Positions 28,747 through 38,204 are shown, counted from the stretch's first letter. The stretch is 64,000 bases of DNA from Streptomyces asiaticus (GCF_018138715.1 NZ_JAGSHX010000004.1:1-64000), one strand, 5' to 3'. The notes: a model not told the origin generated them from the sequence alone. Made by a program: numbers and translations.

Positions 28747-29418
28747 TCAACAGGCACTCATCGCCTTGAACGCGACGTCCGGCCGCCGCAGCAGGCCGGT
28801 GGCCGCGGTGGTCGCCACCAACTCGTCGCGGGTGAACTCCTCCACCACCCGGACCTTGTCCTCCATGGGCACTTTGGCCGCGACCTGCGGACGCTTCAGG
28901 AAGTCGGTGGTTACCGACGCGGCGACCTCCTCGTCCCGGGCCAGCGAGTGGATCGCCGTGATCTTCTCCTGCGGCGTCTCGGGGTTATCGACCTGGCGGC
29001 CGACCCGCCGGTTGGCGGCATCCGGAGCCTACCGGGCCTTGCCCTCCGGCGGGGTCTTGATCGCGGCGAACCGCTCGTCCGGATCCTCGATGTCCGCCAG
29101 GATCCGGTGAACGGTGTAGGACACCCCGGTCTGCCGATGCTCCTTCGGCCACCGCGAGGCCACCCACCTGGCCGTCTTGACCGTGTTCGCCTTCAGGCCG
29201 ATGTCCTCGGCCAGCCGCCGCAGCGACTCGGCGACGGTCCACTGCGGGTCCGCCGCGACCACCCCGCCGCGTGGTCGCATCGGTTCGATCTCTAGCGCGC
29301 GGTCGCCGATCGTGAACTGCCCCTGCGTCTGCTGCTCGACGACTTGCCGCAGCTCGGCCACGATCTGTTCGTAGCGGGACTGGCTGACGGCTCCGACCTT
29401 CTCGATCTCCTCGGACAT
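28747..29418 (-). pseudogene. DUF6192-family protein, premature TAG and truncated
   Basis: MSEEIEKVGAVSQSRYEQIV, FTIGDRALEIEPMRPRGG, LAEDIGLKANTVKTARWVAS and RWPKEHRQTGVSYTVHRIL match the N-terminal half of DUF6192, a Streptomyces family often near mobile elements. At 29029-29031 the frame meets TAG (EGKAR stop), then continues in the same frame with APDAANRRVGRQVDNPETPQ, EKITAIHSLARDEEVAASVT and RRPDVAFKAMSAC to a stop at 28747. A TGG-to-TAG change would explain the stop. The family C-terminus is missing. The DNTVKTxRWVASRWP helix suggests HTH-like DNA binding; function unknown. Confidence 0.6.
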
Positions 29419-29585
29419 GGGGTTCCACCACCCAAGTACGGTCCAGGGCACGGTACTTCGGACCGTGACGGGACAAGGCCCGCATCCACATCGAGCGTCA
29501 GACCGTAAATGACGTGCTCACAACAAACTGCCTTGGATGACCGAAGTTGTGCAGAAACTGACCGCTTCAGCCGTTCGCGATGCGG

Positions 29586-29897
29586 TTACTGTGACCGTTC
29601 GCTGAACGGTTCCTTTCCCCGCCGCCAGCCCCTCACCTTGCACCGCGGCGAGCAGTACACGGCCGTCGACCGCCGGTCGACACCAGCCACCCACCGAGTC
29701 CCGCACTCCGGGCACTCGACCTCGCCCTGGCCGTCCCGTACAGCCGCCAGCCGTATGCGCAACCGCCGTTCCGTACGCCACTGCCTGGCACGACACGCCG
29801 ACGAGCAGAACACCGCGTCAGGCCGGGCCCCCGGCCTCAGCCGTTCACCACAAGCCCGACAGTTCCTCTCCCCGGCCCGCCGGGTGCCCTCGGACAC
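29586..29897 (-). CDS. Small double zinc-finger protein
   Basis: Intact 103-residue protein with two related treble-clef-like modules: CRACGERLRPGARPDAVFCS then SACRARQWR, and CPECGTRWVAGVDRRSTAVY then CSPRCKVRGWR. Each has CxxC followed about 14 residues later by CxxxC and a basic helix, typical of small nucleic-acid-binding zinc proteins found in actinobacterial plasmids and elements. ATG 29897; no partner in the same transcript is obvious. Function unknown. Confidence 0.6.
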   Translation of the reverse strand: MSEGTRRAGERNCRACGERLRPGARPDAVFCSSACRARQWRTERRLRIRLAAVRDGQGEVECPECGTRWVAGVDRRSTAVYCSPRCKVRGWRRGKEPFSERSQ

Positions 29898-29919
29898 CCC
29901 GCCAGCGTAGGTCTCAAGG

Positions 29920-30111
29920 CTACTCAGGACCGGGGCTTAGAAACACGCACTGAGCGGCCGCACGGGCAGCGTCCTGGCGGGCCTGCTCGGCTCCGGCCTG
30001 CTCGCGCCGCCACACGAAGTCCTCCCCCTCGAGGGCCACCTGCTGACGGAGCCGGCCCTCGAGGACCTGGCGGCGCTGCCCGGCCTCGAGGCCGGGCAGC
30101 TCCCGGTCCAC
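29920..30111 (-). CDS. Unrecognised short helical frame
   Basis: From GTG 30111 the frame reads VDRELPGLEAGQRRQVLEGR then LRQQVALEGEDFVWRREQAG and AEQARQDAARAAAQC, a strongly helical, charged pattern that looks like real protein. Upstream the frame continues (CGQRDPPPARSPRRIAAQ) without a start, so it is probably the end of a larger, broken gene. No family recognised. Confidence 0.25.
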   Translation of the reverse strand: MDRELPGLEAGQRRQVLEGRLRQQVALEGEDFVWRREQAGAEQARQDAARAAAQCVFLSPGPE

Positions 30112-30236
30112 CTGCGCCGCGATCCGCCGCGGCGAGCGTGCCGGAGGTGGATCACGTTGCCCGCAGTTCTCGCACTCGCCGCGGTCGGCGGCCGGCCGAC
30201 ACCTCCTATGCGACTACCGTCCGAGGAATCACGCAA

Positions 30237-30761
30237 TCAGGAGGCGGGAGTGATGCCGTCGTATGCCAGCGCGCTTGATGCTTCATTAAGAAAGCTCACG
30301 ATTTCCAACTGTGCAGCGAGGTTCGCATCGTCTGATTCACGCTGGTGCTCTTCCGCAGCAGTGCCGTCTTCGAGAAACCGGATCCACCTGTGTAACGTGC
30401 CCCGCTCATAGAGCAGCGTGGAGCCAGCGCGAAGGGCCGCCTTGGTCACGTCTGGAGGGCCCTCCACGGTCACTGAAGATTGCAAGCGTTGCAACTCTCC
30501 GTGGAAGAGGTCACCAGCCTGCTGGTATACACGAAGAGCTTCCTGAAGGCTTTCCTCCCGCTGCAGGTCTTCCGCCCCCGCCGCCGCGGCTGCGAGTTGA
30601 CTTCCGAGCGCATCGTGGAGGGTGCGTATCTGTTGCAGGCACTCCGCGAAGGCGGAGTACGCTGCCCGGCGCGGCTCTCGCAGCACGCGGACATGCTCGG
30701 CCTTGAGCTGCATGCGCGCCTGCGCACGGCCAAGGAGCCCAGTTCGGAAACACGCACTCAC
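30237..30761 (-). CDS. Helical uncharacterised actinobacterial protein
   Basis: About 174 residues from GTG 30761 (GTG 30782 possible): GLLGRAQARMQLKAEHVRVL then REPRRAAYSAFAECLQQIRT is the N-terminal pattern of a common Streptomyces hypothetical family (Q-x-x-AEHxRxRRxxRxxAYxxF). The rest is nearly all helix and ends EIVSFLNEASSALAYDGIT. No membrane segment or enzyme motif. It precedes a convergent-free interval and is followed on the same strand by no coupled gene. Function unknown. Confidence 0.45.
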   Translation of the reverse strand: MSACFRTGLLGRAQARMQLKAEHVRVLREPRRAAYSAFAECLQQIRTLHDALGSQLAAAAAGAEDLQREESLQEALRVYQQAGDLFHGELQRLQSSVTVEGPPDVTKAALRAGSTLLYERGTLHRWIRFLEDGTAAEEHQRESDDANLAAQLEIVSFLNEASSALAYDGITPAS

Positions 30762-30807
30762 CCACGGATCGTGAGACTTCACACGGAACCGCCTGCTGAC
30801 GGCGGCT

Positions 30808-32037
30808 CTACTCGGCGGACTCCGGGGCCGGACGCAGCAGCCAGTCGCCGAGTAGCACAACGCAGGCCGCAGCGGTCAGCAGTCCGCCAAGGAGGAAGGC
30901 GCCCCGCACGTCGGCCAACGGCAGGATCAGCCCGCCGAGCGCGGCACCCGCCGCGATACCGGCGTTGTAAAGACCGGAGTTGGCCGCGAGTGCGATATCC
31001 GTGCGGCCCGGTGCGTAATGCAGCATCGCGTTCTGGGTGGTCATGAACACCGGCCCGAGTGCACCGCCCATCAGCACCAGGAACACCACCGCCGCCAGCG
31101 GATCGCTGCCGACCGCGTACAGACCAAGCATGCCCACCGCCTGCGTGGCCACGGCGGTCGTCAGCGCGGCCTGCGGAAAGCGGTCCAGCAAGATCCCCGT
31201 GATGCTCACCCCGGCCAGACACGCCACACCGAAAGCCACGAACAAGGCGCTGACCGCGCTCGGGGAGAACCCACTCACGTCCCCCAGGAACTTCACGATG
31301 TAGGTATATCCCGCGAACGCCCCGGTGGCGGACAGGGTCCCGGCCGCCAGCACGATCCCGAGCCGGCGGGCGTCGGGACTGATGCCGTAGGCGGCGGGCT
31401 CCTCTTCCGGACGCGAAGTCGGCAGCAGGGCGGTGATCGTCGCCAGAGAGACGAGCCCCAGAGCCGCCAGCATGGCGACGGGCATGGGCCAGCCGTCCTG
31501 CCGACCCAGCCAGGTCCCGGCGGGAACGCCGAGCACGAGGGCGAGTGAACCGGCAACGGAAAGCGCTCCGACCACACGCCCACGGACCTCGGGTGCGAAC
31601 AGGCCCACCGCGACCGGTCCCATCACGGCCCAGAACAGCGCCTGTGCGAGCGCGGTCAGCAGCCGTGTCATGAGGAGCAGCCAGTACGAGGTCGCCAGCG
31701 CCGCAACCAGACTGGATACGACCAGCGCGGCCAGCAGTCCAGTGAGCACATGGCGTCGGGGAATAGCCCGCATGACGTGGGCGAGCGGCAAAGACGCGAC
31801 GGCCACTGTCACCCCGTAACCGGTGACCAAGAGACCGACCGCTGACACGGACACCCGCAGGCTGTCGGAAATGAGGTCCAGGAGGCCGATCGGCAGGTTC
31901 TCCGCAGTGTTGAAGGTGAAGGCGGCCAGCATCAGGGCCACAAGCACAGCCGACCTGTGCCATGGAGGCGGTTGCGTCGGGGCCTTGCGGTCTCTTCCTG
32001 ACCTCGCCCGTTGCGCCTGCTCTGTGGCACCGTCCAT
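30808..32037 (-). CDS. MFS exporter (DHA1-like)
   Basis: Intact 409-residue permease with 12 predicted TM segments. Features of the drug/sugar exporter branch: the loop after TM2 (LPLAHVMRAIPRRHVLTGLL) and the motif-C-like region SVAGSLALVLGVPAGTWLGR in TM5, usual in antiporters. The N-terminus is basic and cytoplasmic (RARSGRDRKAPTQPPP). ATG 32037. Its 3 prime end overlaps the start region of the 30237-30761 gene by design of neither; no coupling. Likely efflux of a small compound; substrate unknown. Confidence 0.8.
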   Translation of the reverse strand: MDGATEQAQRARSGRDRKAPTQPPPWHRSAVLVALMLAAFTFNTAENLPIGLLDLISDSLRVSVSAVGLLVTGYGVTVAVASLPLAHVMRAIPRRHVLTGLLAALVVSSLVAALATSYWLLLMTRLLTALAQALFWAVMGPVAVGLFAPEVRGRVVGALSVAGSLALVLGVPAGTWLGRQDGWPMPVAMLAALGLVSLATITALLPTSRPEEEPAAYGISPDARRLGIVLAAGTLSATGAFAGYTYIVKFLGDVSGFSPSAVSALFVAFGVACLAGVSITGILLDRFPQAALTTAVATQAVGMLGLYAVGSDPLAAVVFLVLMGGALGPVFMTTQNAMLHYAPGRTDIALAANSGLYNAGIAAGAALGGLILPLADVRGAFLLGGLLTAAACVVLLGDWLLRPAPESAE

Positions 32038-32399
32038 GGAGGTAGCTCACCGGGCTGCCCGGTCTCGCCGCAACCGCATTCATCTGCGGTGTGAAGAGCT
32101 CAAAGGATCAAGCCTGGCCTTCGTGGATCACCCGTTCAGAGCGGGTCAGAGGAGTGGGTGTCTCATCTCGCGACACAGTCTTCCAGCTCTTGTGATCAGG
32201 GCCGTGTGATGATCCAAGCGGCACCGACTGCCACTCCAGGTCCTCCGCCATGGATTCGTCACTGCGCCGGACGCTCAGCCGTACTGGCGTGGCCACCGCT
32301 GTACTCATCGGACCGACCCCGTGTCTTCCGAAGCGGCCCCGTCGGCCGCCGAACGCTGGGGTCCTGCCCTGTCACGTACGCGGATGACGACCAGGGACA

Positions 32400-32701
32400 G
32401 TCCTGTATACGAAGAGGGGAATCATTCGGCCTGTCCCTTCCTCCGTCAGGTCGAGGTCGGCGAAGCTGTCCTTGACGGAGGCGCCGGGTGCGACGGTGTC
32501 GATCCGGGACACCAGCGCGGCTCGGTCGGCGCCCGGCGCCAGCGTCACCGCGTCGGGGTAATACAGCGGCGTGCGAGACGGAGCGGCCCAGGCATGTGCC
32601 CCGAACTCGCCCGCCAAGCCGTGTGATCGGCTCATCGCCGCGCTCCACTCGGCGTTGTTGCGGGCAGCGGCCCGGACCAGGAGCCGCTGAGGAGTCGTCA
32701 C
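32400..32701 (-). pseudogene. GNAT-family N-acetyltransferase, N-terminal fragment
   Basis: RLLVRAAARNNAEWSAAMSR then SHGLAGEFGAHAWAAPSRTP, YYPDAVTLAPGADRAAL and GASVKDSFADLDLTEEG match the start of a GNAT group in which ARNNxxWCxxVCRxHG and VKDSFADLDL are conserved. The acetyl-CoA-binding domain that should follow is missing; sequence after EEGTGRM is unrelated. ATG 32701. The flanking 32038-32399 and 32702-32803 hold no recognisable gene. Confidence 0.55.
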
Positions 32702-32803
32702 GAGTGCTGATCATGACGAATCCGGCCCGGCCCGTCGAACGATTTTCCGCCGCCCGCAAGAGGGACGCTTCGCCCGAAAGCCCGTCAGCCAACCGCTTGG
32801 GTA

Positions 32804-32953
32804 TTACGGGCTCGTCGACAAGGGCAGCTGATCGGGAGCGATCGTGAGACGTCGTGCCACTTCGGCGGGCAGGCGGCTGTGGCCTCGCCAGTGCGGGGAG
32901 GTGAACAGGCGGGTGAGGACGAGGGCTTCGGGATAGGTGACCAGTTCGATCCG
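32804..32953 (-). pseudogene. Unrecognised C-terminal gene remnant
   Basis: The minus strand gives RIELVTYPEALVLTRLFTSP, HWRGHSRLPAEVARRLTIAP and DQLPLSTSP with a stop at 32804. The composition looks like true protein. Upstream coding potential continues only in another frame (PTAAKRLTKARTRSAILTVR), so at least one frameshift exists. Family not recognised. Confidence 0.3.
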
Positions 32954-33090
32954 GGATGCGGACGGACGGTGAGGATCGCCGAACGGGTCCTCGCCTTGGT
33001 CAGCCGCTTCGCGGCCGTCGGGCGAGCGCAGGCCACAGCGTCCGTTCAGATGTCAGGGTCGTAACGCTAGGTGGTCGAGGCTCGCGGAGT

Positions 33091-33960
33091 TCAGGACTCG
33101 CTGCGAGGGACGGTGGGAGTGAGCGTCCAGGAGGTGAGGAGGTCGAGTGCGTGGCGGGACGGGGAGCCAGCTTCGGTGCTGTAGAGGAAGACGGCTGCTT
33201 CGGTGTCTCCGGGGAGGGTGAAGGTTTCGTACTGCACGGTGACCTCGCCGACGAGCGGGTGGAGCAGTCGTTTGGATCCGTGGGTGCGCTGGTGGACGCG
33301 GTGCTGCTGCCACCAGCGGTCGAACTCTGTGCTGTTTTCCTTCAGCTCGGTGATGAGGTCCTGGGTGGTCTGGTCGTCGGGGGTACGGCCGACGTCGAGG
33401 CGGAGGTTCTCCACGGCTGCGCGGGCTTGGAGCTCCCAGTCGATGAAGAGGGTGCGGGCTTCCGGGGAGAGGAGGAGCCACCGTGTGTAGTTGCGTTGAG
33501 CCGGGGGCAGGGCGTCGAAGTCGGTGAACAGCGCCTTGGCTATCCGGTTGGCGCCCAGGACGTCCGCTCGGCGTCCCAGGACCAGGGCGGGGGTGCCCTC
33601 CATGGAGTCCAGCAGCTGGTGGAGGCCGGGGCGCAAGCGCTGGACGGTCGGCGGGCGCCGGCGTCGGGGGGCCGCGGTGGTGGTGCCGATGAGGTCGTTG
33701 AGGTGGGCACGTCCGGCGGCGTCGAGTTCCAGCGCCTGGGCCAGTGCTTCGACCACTGCGGGTGAGGGGGTGATGTGGCGTCCCTGTTCGAGGCGGGCGT
33801 AGTAGTCGGCGGAGACGCCGGCCAGTCGTGCCACCTCTTCGCGTCGCAGGCCGGGTACGCGGCGCACGCGGGTGTCCGGCGGCAGTCCTGCGCGCGCCGG
33901 GTCGCACTGGGCACGGGCCCGGCGCAGGAAATCGGCGAGTTCGCGGTTCGAGGTGGCCAT
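33091..33960 (-). CDS. XRE-type regulator with MmyB-like ligand-binding domain
   Basis: About 289 residues. The N-terminal HTH (PGLRREEVARLAGVSADYYA then RLEQGRHITPSPAVVEALAQ) is followed by the MmyB/PAS-like C-terminal domain with ALVLGRRADVLGANRIAKAL, the usual place where these proteins bind a fatty-acid-like ligand. ATG 33960 was chosen (MATSNRELADFLRRARAQC); an upstream ATG at 34002 adds residues not typical for the family. It is transcribed away from the DJ-1-like gene, and such regulators usually repress the divergent neighbour. Confidence 0.82.
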   Translation of the reverse strand: MATSNRELADFLRRARAQCDPARAGLPPDTRVRRVPGLRREEVARLAGVSADYYARLEQGRHITPSPAVVEALAQALELDAAGRAHLNDLIGTTTAAPRRRRPPTVQRLRPGLHQLLDSMEGTPALVLGRRADVLGANRIAKALFTDFDALPPAQRNYTRWLLLSPEARTLFIDWELQARAAVENLRLDVGRTPDDQTTQDLITELKENSTEFDRWWQQHRVHQRTHGSKRLLHPLVGEVTVQYETFTLPGDTEAAVFLYSTEAGSPSRHALDLLTSWTLTPTVPRSES

Positions 33961-34005
33961 GGGTCCATTGTGGCCGATTCGCTGCGGCCACGGCCGCCTC
34001 AACAG

Positions 34006-34018
34006 GGACTGTCAGTCC
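34006..34018. promoter_or_regulatory. Candidate operator, 13-bp palindrome
   Basis: GGACTG-T-CAGTCC lies in the divergent gap between the XRE regulator (start 33960) and the DJ-1-like gene (start 34170). The position and symmetry suit a dimeric repressor, but there is no second copy to compare with. Confidence 0.35.
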
Positions 34019-34169
34019 TAGGCAGGGCGGACCGAGGCAGGTCAGGGCCGATGATGGCCGCCTTCAGGCGGCCGGGGCGGGTGACAGTGGATGCGCTGCC
34101 GGATCAGCCGATCCGACAGTCCCGGTCCCGCAGGTGACCGGCTGATTGCGAGAAGCTGAGGAAGAAGTC

Positions 34170-34868
34170 ATGAGCCGCATTCTGATCGTCATGTCCGCAG
34201 CCGCCGTGTGGGAGCGCACCGATGGCTCGCAGTACCCCACGGGGTACTGGGCGGAGGAGCTGGCTGCGCCGCACGAGGCGTTCGTCAGCGCCGGCCACAC
34301 CGTCGACTTCGCCTCCCCCGGCGGTGTGCTGCAGCCGCTGGACAAGCACAGCGCCGACCCGGCGATCGCCGGTGAGGACTGTGCCCGGCACGTGGCCCAC
34401 GCGCAGAAGGCGCTCAGCGACTTCGGGCCGCTGCTGAAGCTGGAGGAGGTCTCGGCCGCCGATTACGACGCCGTGGTGCTGCCGGGCGGGCACGGCCCCG
34501 TGGTCGACCTCTTCCAGGACCCGAACCTGGGCCGGCTGCTGGTCGAGGCCGACCGCGCCGGAAAGATCGTCGGTGCGGTCTGCCACGGTCCGGCCGCGTT
34601 GCTGTCCGCGGTCGACGAGCAGGGCAAGTGGATCTTCTCCGGCCGGCGGATGGCCGCATTCACCGACGAGGAGGAGCGCCTGTTCGGCACCGCTGACAAC
34701 GCTCCGTGGCTGCTGGCGAGCCGTCTGCGCGAGATGGGCGCCCGGCACGAGCAGGGTGACCCCTACCAGGCGTTCACCATCCAGGACGCCAACCTCTTCA
34801 CCGGCCAGAACCCGGCTTCCAGCACCCCGATGGCCGACGCGATCAACACCGCGCTGGCAGCGGGCTGA
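34170..34868 (+). CDS. DJ-1/PfpI superfamily protein (Hsp31-like)
   Basis: Intact 232-residue type 1 glutamine-amidotransferase-like protein. SRILIVMSAAAVW opens the Rossmann-like fold; YDAVVLPGGHGPVVDLFQ precedes the nucleophile elbow GAVCHGPAALLSA, whose Cys is the reactive residue; Glu in YWAEELAAPHEAF fits the usual partner. The size and EExxxP segment place it with Hsp31/glyoxalase III-like proteins, which detoxify reactive carbonyls or repair glycated groups. RBS GAGGAAG lies before ATG 34170. The aldehyde dehydrogenase follows about 100 nt downstream on the same strand, consistent with a carbonyl-handling block. Confidence 0.82.
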   Translation: MSRILIVMSAAAVWERTDGSQYPTGYWAEELAAPHEAFVSAGHTVDFASPGGVLQPLDKHSADPAIAGEDCARHVAHAQKALSDFGPLLKLEEVSAADYDAVVLPGGHGPVVDLFQDPNLGRLLVEADRAGKIVGAVCHGPAALLSAVDEQGKWIFSGRRMAAFTDEEERLFGTADNAPWLLASRLREMGARHEQGDPYQAFTIQDANLFTGQNPASSTPMADAINTALAAG

Positions 34869-34965
34869 CCCCTCGCCCCGGGCCACCGCTGCGCATTCCT
34901 CCAGGCAGCGGCGGCCCGGGCCGCCCCTCCTGCTTTCCTCCTTCGACGACGGGTGAGACACCACC

Positions 34966-36471
34966 ATGACGGACCGCACGCCCCGCCTCCACGGCGTTGA
35001 TGCTCTCCCGCAAGGGCTGCTGATCGGCGGAGGGTGGCGGCCTGCGACAGGCGGCGCCACGTTCCCCGTGGAGAACCCCGCGACGGGCGAACCGGTAGCC
35101 CGGGTCGCCGATGCCGGCACCGCGGACGCACTCGACGCCCTCGGCGCAGCCGCCGGGGCACAGTCGCAGTGGGCCGCAACATCGCCGGGACAGCGCAGCC
35201 GCATCCTGCGCCGCACCCACGACCTGCTGCTGGAGCGCCGTGAGGGCTTCGCAGGGCTCATCACTCTGGAGATGGGCAAGTCCCTCGCCGAGGCCCGTGC
35301 GGAAGTCGATTACGCGGCCGGATACTTGCGCTGGTTCGCCGAGGAAGCCGTCCGCATCGACGGGACCTGGAAGGTCAGCGAGGACGCAACGGCGCGGGTT
35401 CTGGTCATGCGCCAGCCCGTCGGACCGTGCCTGCTGATCACGCCCTGGAACGCGCCGCTGGCGATGCCGGCCCGTAAGATCGCCCCCGCCGTGGCCGCCG
35501 GCTGCACGATGGTTCTCAAGCCCGCCCCGCAGACCCCGCTCACCAGCATCGCACTGGCCACTGTCCTGGCCGAGGCCGGCCTGCCCGCCGGCGTTTTGAA
35601 CCTCATTCCCACCACCGGCGCTGCTGCGGTGTCCGAGACGCTGATGAAGGATCCGCGGCTGCGCAAGGTCTCCTTCACCGGCTCCACCGCGGTCGGCCGG
35701 CTGCTGCTGGCCCAGGCATCCGCCAACGTACTGCGCACCTCGATGGAGCTGGGCGGCAATGCCCCGTTCATCGTGTGCGCCGACGCCGACCTGGAAGCGG
35801 CGGTGGACGGCGCCATGACCGCGAAGCTGCGCAACATCGGCGAAGCGTGCATCGCGGCGAACCGCTTCCTCATCCATGCCGACGTCGCGCAGGAATTCAC
35901 CGAGCGTCTCGTGGACCGGATGAGCGGCCTGACTCTCGGCAGCGGAACGGAAACCGGTACCGACCTCGGCCCGCTGATCGACCGCACCCAGCGCGACCGT
36001 GTCGCCCAGCTGGTGGAGGAGACCATCGCCGGCGGCGCGCGGCTGCACACCGGCGGCAGCACCCCCGACCTGCCCGGCTACTTCTATCCGCCCACCGTGC
36101 TCACCGACGTCCCCGCCGGCGCACGCATCAGCCGCGAGGAGATCTTCGGCCCCGTCGCCGCCATCCGGACCTTCTCCAGCGACGACGAGGCCCTCGCGCT
36201 GGCCAACGCCACCGAGTTCGGCCTGGTCGCCTACCTCTACACCCGCGATCTCGGCCGAGCACTGCGGATGAGCGAACGGATCGAGAGCGGCATGGTCGGC
36301 CTCAATCGCGGCTACGTCTCCGACCCTGGGGCACCCTTCGGCGGCATCAAGCATTCAGGGGCCGGCCGCGAGGGCGGCAACTCCGGCATCGAGGAATACC
36401 TGGAGCAGAAGTACATCGCCATCGACACTCCCGCCGACCCCGACACCCCCGCCCCCCAGGACCGGTCATGA
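34966..36471 (+). CDS. NAD(P)-dependent aldehyde dehydrogenase, succinate-semialdehyde type
   Basis: Intact 501-residue ALDH. Cofactor region ITPWNAPLAMPARKIAPAVA and VLKPAPQTP; glycine motif FTGSTAVGR; general base Glu in MELGGNAPFIV; catalytic Cys in NIGEACIAANRF; C-terminal EEIFGPVAAI and GLNRGYVSDPGAPFGGIKHS. The NxGxxCxAANR and FGGxKxSGxGREGG patterns are those of the GabD-like group. Its ATG follows GACGGGTGAG. The stop overlaps the start of the lyase (ATGA), indicating coupled translation and a common pathway, perhaps oxidation of an aldehyde released by lyase chemistry. Confidence 0.85.
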   Translation: MTDRTPRLHGVDALPQGLLIGGGWRPATGGATFPVENPATGEPVARVADAGTADALDALGAAAGAQSQWAATSPGQRSRILRRTHDLLLERREGFAGLITLEMGKSLAEARAEVDYAAGYLRWFAEEAVRIDGTWKVSEDATARVLVMRQPVGPCLLITPWNAPLAMPARKIAPAVAAGCTMVLKPAPQTPLTSIALATVLAEAGLPAGVLNLIPTTGAAAVSETLMKDPRLRKVSFTGSTAVGRLLLAQASANVLRTSMELGGNAPFIVCADADLEAAVDGAMTAKLRNIGEACIAANRFLIHADVAQEFTERLVDRMSGLTLGSGTETGTDLGPLIDRTQRDRVAQLVEETIAGGARLHTGGSTPDLPGYFYPPTVLTDVPAGARISREEIFGPVAAIRTFSSDDEALALANATEFGLVAYLYTRDLGRALRMSERIESGMVGLNRGYVSDPGAPFGGIKHSGAGREGGNSGIEEYLEQKYIAIDTPADPDTPAPQDRS

Positions 36472-37877
36472 ACACCCATGCCCCGCTGCCGGAACCCTTC
36501 TCCCTGACCAGCCGGCTCGCGACGGACCCCGAACAGCATGCCCTCTTTTGCGAGGATGCGGCCCTCAACAGCTGGCTCGCCGCCGAACGCGCTCTCGCCC
36601 AGGCCCAGGCCGATGCCGGAGTGCTCACCCACGCGGAGGCCGCCGCCATCCGCGACGCGGCACAGCTGCACCACATCGACCGCGAAGAGCTGTGGCGCAC
36701 TGCCCGCACCGTCGGCTACCCCATCCTGGGCCTGGTCCGGCAGATCAGCCGCCGGCTCCCGCCGGGGCCCGACGGCCGGGTGCACTACGGCGCCACCACG
36801 CAGGACATCATGGACACCGGTCTCGCCCTGCAGATGGTCCGCTCCCTGGCCGCTCTCGAACGCCGGATCGCCGAACTCGGCGATGTCCTCGCGGACCGTG
36901 TCACCGAGCACGCCTCCACCGTGATGGCGGCCCGCACCCACGGCCAGCAGGCCGTACCCACCACGTTCGGCGCCACCTTGGCCACCCTCCTGGCGCAGTT
37001 CACCCGCCACCGGCAGCGCCTGGCCCAGGCGGCGCCGCGCATCGGCATGATCTCCCTGTCCGGAGCCGGCGGCACTTCAGCCGCATTCGGCCCGCACGCG
37101 GCAGCCGTCAGAAGCGGTATGGCCCGCCTGCTCGGCCTGCACGACACCGCGACCCCCTGGCACGTGGCCCGCGACGGAGTCGCCGAGTTCGGCTGGCTGT
37201 GCTCCTTGCTCACCGCGACATGCGCGCGCCTGGCCCGCAACATCGTCGACCTCTCCCGGACCGAGATCGCCGAAGTCTTCGAGCCCTACAGCGATCACCG
37301 GGGCGCATCCTCGACCATGCCGCAGAAAGTCAACCCGATCACCTCGGAAAGCATCATCGGACTGAGCGGCACCGCCGGCGCTCTCACCTCCGCGCTGCTC
37401 CGCGCCCAGGAAGCAGGCCATGAGCGCGCCGCCGGAGAATGGCACACCGAATGGCGCGTCCTGCCCGAACTCGCCGTAACCGCCGGAGCGGCCCTCACGG
37501 AGACAATCGCCCTCCTGCGCGGGCTCCGGGTCGACGCCCGCCGCATGCGCGCCAACCTCGACAGCGACGGCGGCCTCGTCATGGCGGAATCACACATGAT
37601 CACGCTGGCCGGACCCGTCGGCCGGGAACGCGCCCACGACCTTGTCCACGAAGCAGCAACCCGTACCCGTACCACCGGCGCACATCTCACGCAGACACTG
37701 CGCGACGTCCTGGCCGAACACCACCTCGACACACTCCTGCCCGGCCTTCACGCCCAGCCGGAGAACTACCTCGGACAGGCACACCAGACCACCGAAACCA
37801 CCACCCGCCTCTGGCGCACCCAAACCACATCGCTCCCCGAACCGCCCACCCCCCTCGCCCGCCTCGCCACCAGCTGA
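36468..37877 (+). CDS. Fumarase/aspartase-superfamily lyase (PcaB/PurB-like)
   Basis: Intact 469-residue lyase. Conserved blocks: HYGATTQDIMDTGLALQM (TS..D region), ARTHGQQAVPTTFGATLATL (H-x-Q), and the signature SSTMPQKVNPITSE, whose flexible Ser loop holds the catalytic base. The size and GATTQDIMDT block place it closest to 3-carboxy-cis,cis-muconate cycloisomerase and adenylosuccinate-lyase relatives. No protocatechuate genes are nearby, so a different aminodicarboxylate or muconate-like substrate is possible. Coupled to the aldehyde dehydrogenase by ATGA at 36468. Confidence 0.83.
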   Translation: MNTHAPLPEPFSLTSRLATDPEQHALFCEDAALNSWLAAERALAQAQADAGVLTHAEAAAIRDAAQLHHIDREELWRTARTVGYPILGLVRQISRRLPPGPDGRVHYGATTQDIMDTGLALQMVRSLAALERRIAELGDVLADRVTEHASTVMAARTHGQQAVPTTFGATLATLLAQFTRHRQRLAQAAPRIGMISLSGAGGTSAAFGPHAAAVRSGMARLLGLHDTATPWHVARDGVAEFGWLCSLLTATCARLARNIVDLSRTEIAEVFEPYSDHRGASSTMPQKVNPITSESIIGLSGTAGALTSALLRAQEAGHERAAGEWHTEWRVLPELAVTAGAALTETIALLRGLRVDARRMRANLDSDGGLVMAESHMITLAGPVGRERAHDLVHEAATRTRTTGAHLTQTLRDVLAEHHLDTLLPGLHAQPENYLGQAHQTTETTTRLWRTQTTSLPEPPTPLARLATS

Positions 37878-37965
37878 TCGCCCCCGCCGGCCTGGCTTGC
37901 CGGCCAGCTCGCGCCGCCTGTCGTTCAACGATGGCACCCTCAAATGATCAACGCACCACTCACGG

Positions 37966-38055
37966 ATGATCACGTGGTCGTGGAGGAACAGGCGCGTGAC
38001 CACGGGTTTTCGTCGGCTCAGCAGGACGAGATCTGGAGACGCCGCCGTGAGCGGC
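37966..38055 (+). pseudogene. Possible IS30-like transposase N-terminal scrap
   Basis: In the otherwise gene-free interval 37878-38204 the plus strand reads HGFSSAQQDEIWRRRRERQS, resembling the FSxAQxxEIWRRxxxGQS helix at the start of some IS30-type or helix-turn-helix transposase proteins. It breaks down within a few codons afterwards. Tentative. Confidence 0.25.
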
Positions 38056-38204
38056 AGTCGTTCGGGCCCTGTTCTCCCGAAGCTGACAAGTCCCCTCGCG
38101 TCGGGCGACGTTGAGCCGCACCGCCCTCTGCCGGAACCTGGACACCATGCCGGGGCCATGGGCAATGGCGTCAGACCGGTTGGAGCGCGCAGGGTATTTG
38201 GTGA

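Noticed and set aside
34843..36354. Long minus-strand open frame opposite the aldehyde dehydrogenase
   Set aside because: It mirrors the codon pattern of the dehydrogenase on the plus strand and has no domain or ribosome site.
35775..36467. Long plus-strand extension upstream of the lyase start
   Set aside because: Arg-rich translation of the dehydrogenase gene in another frame; the lyase begins at ATG 36468 where family sequence starts.
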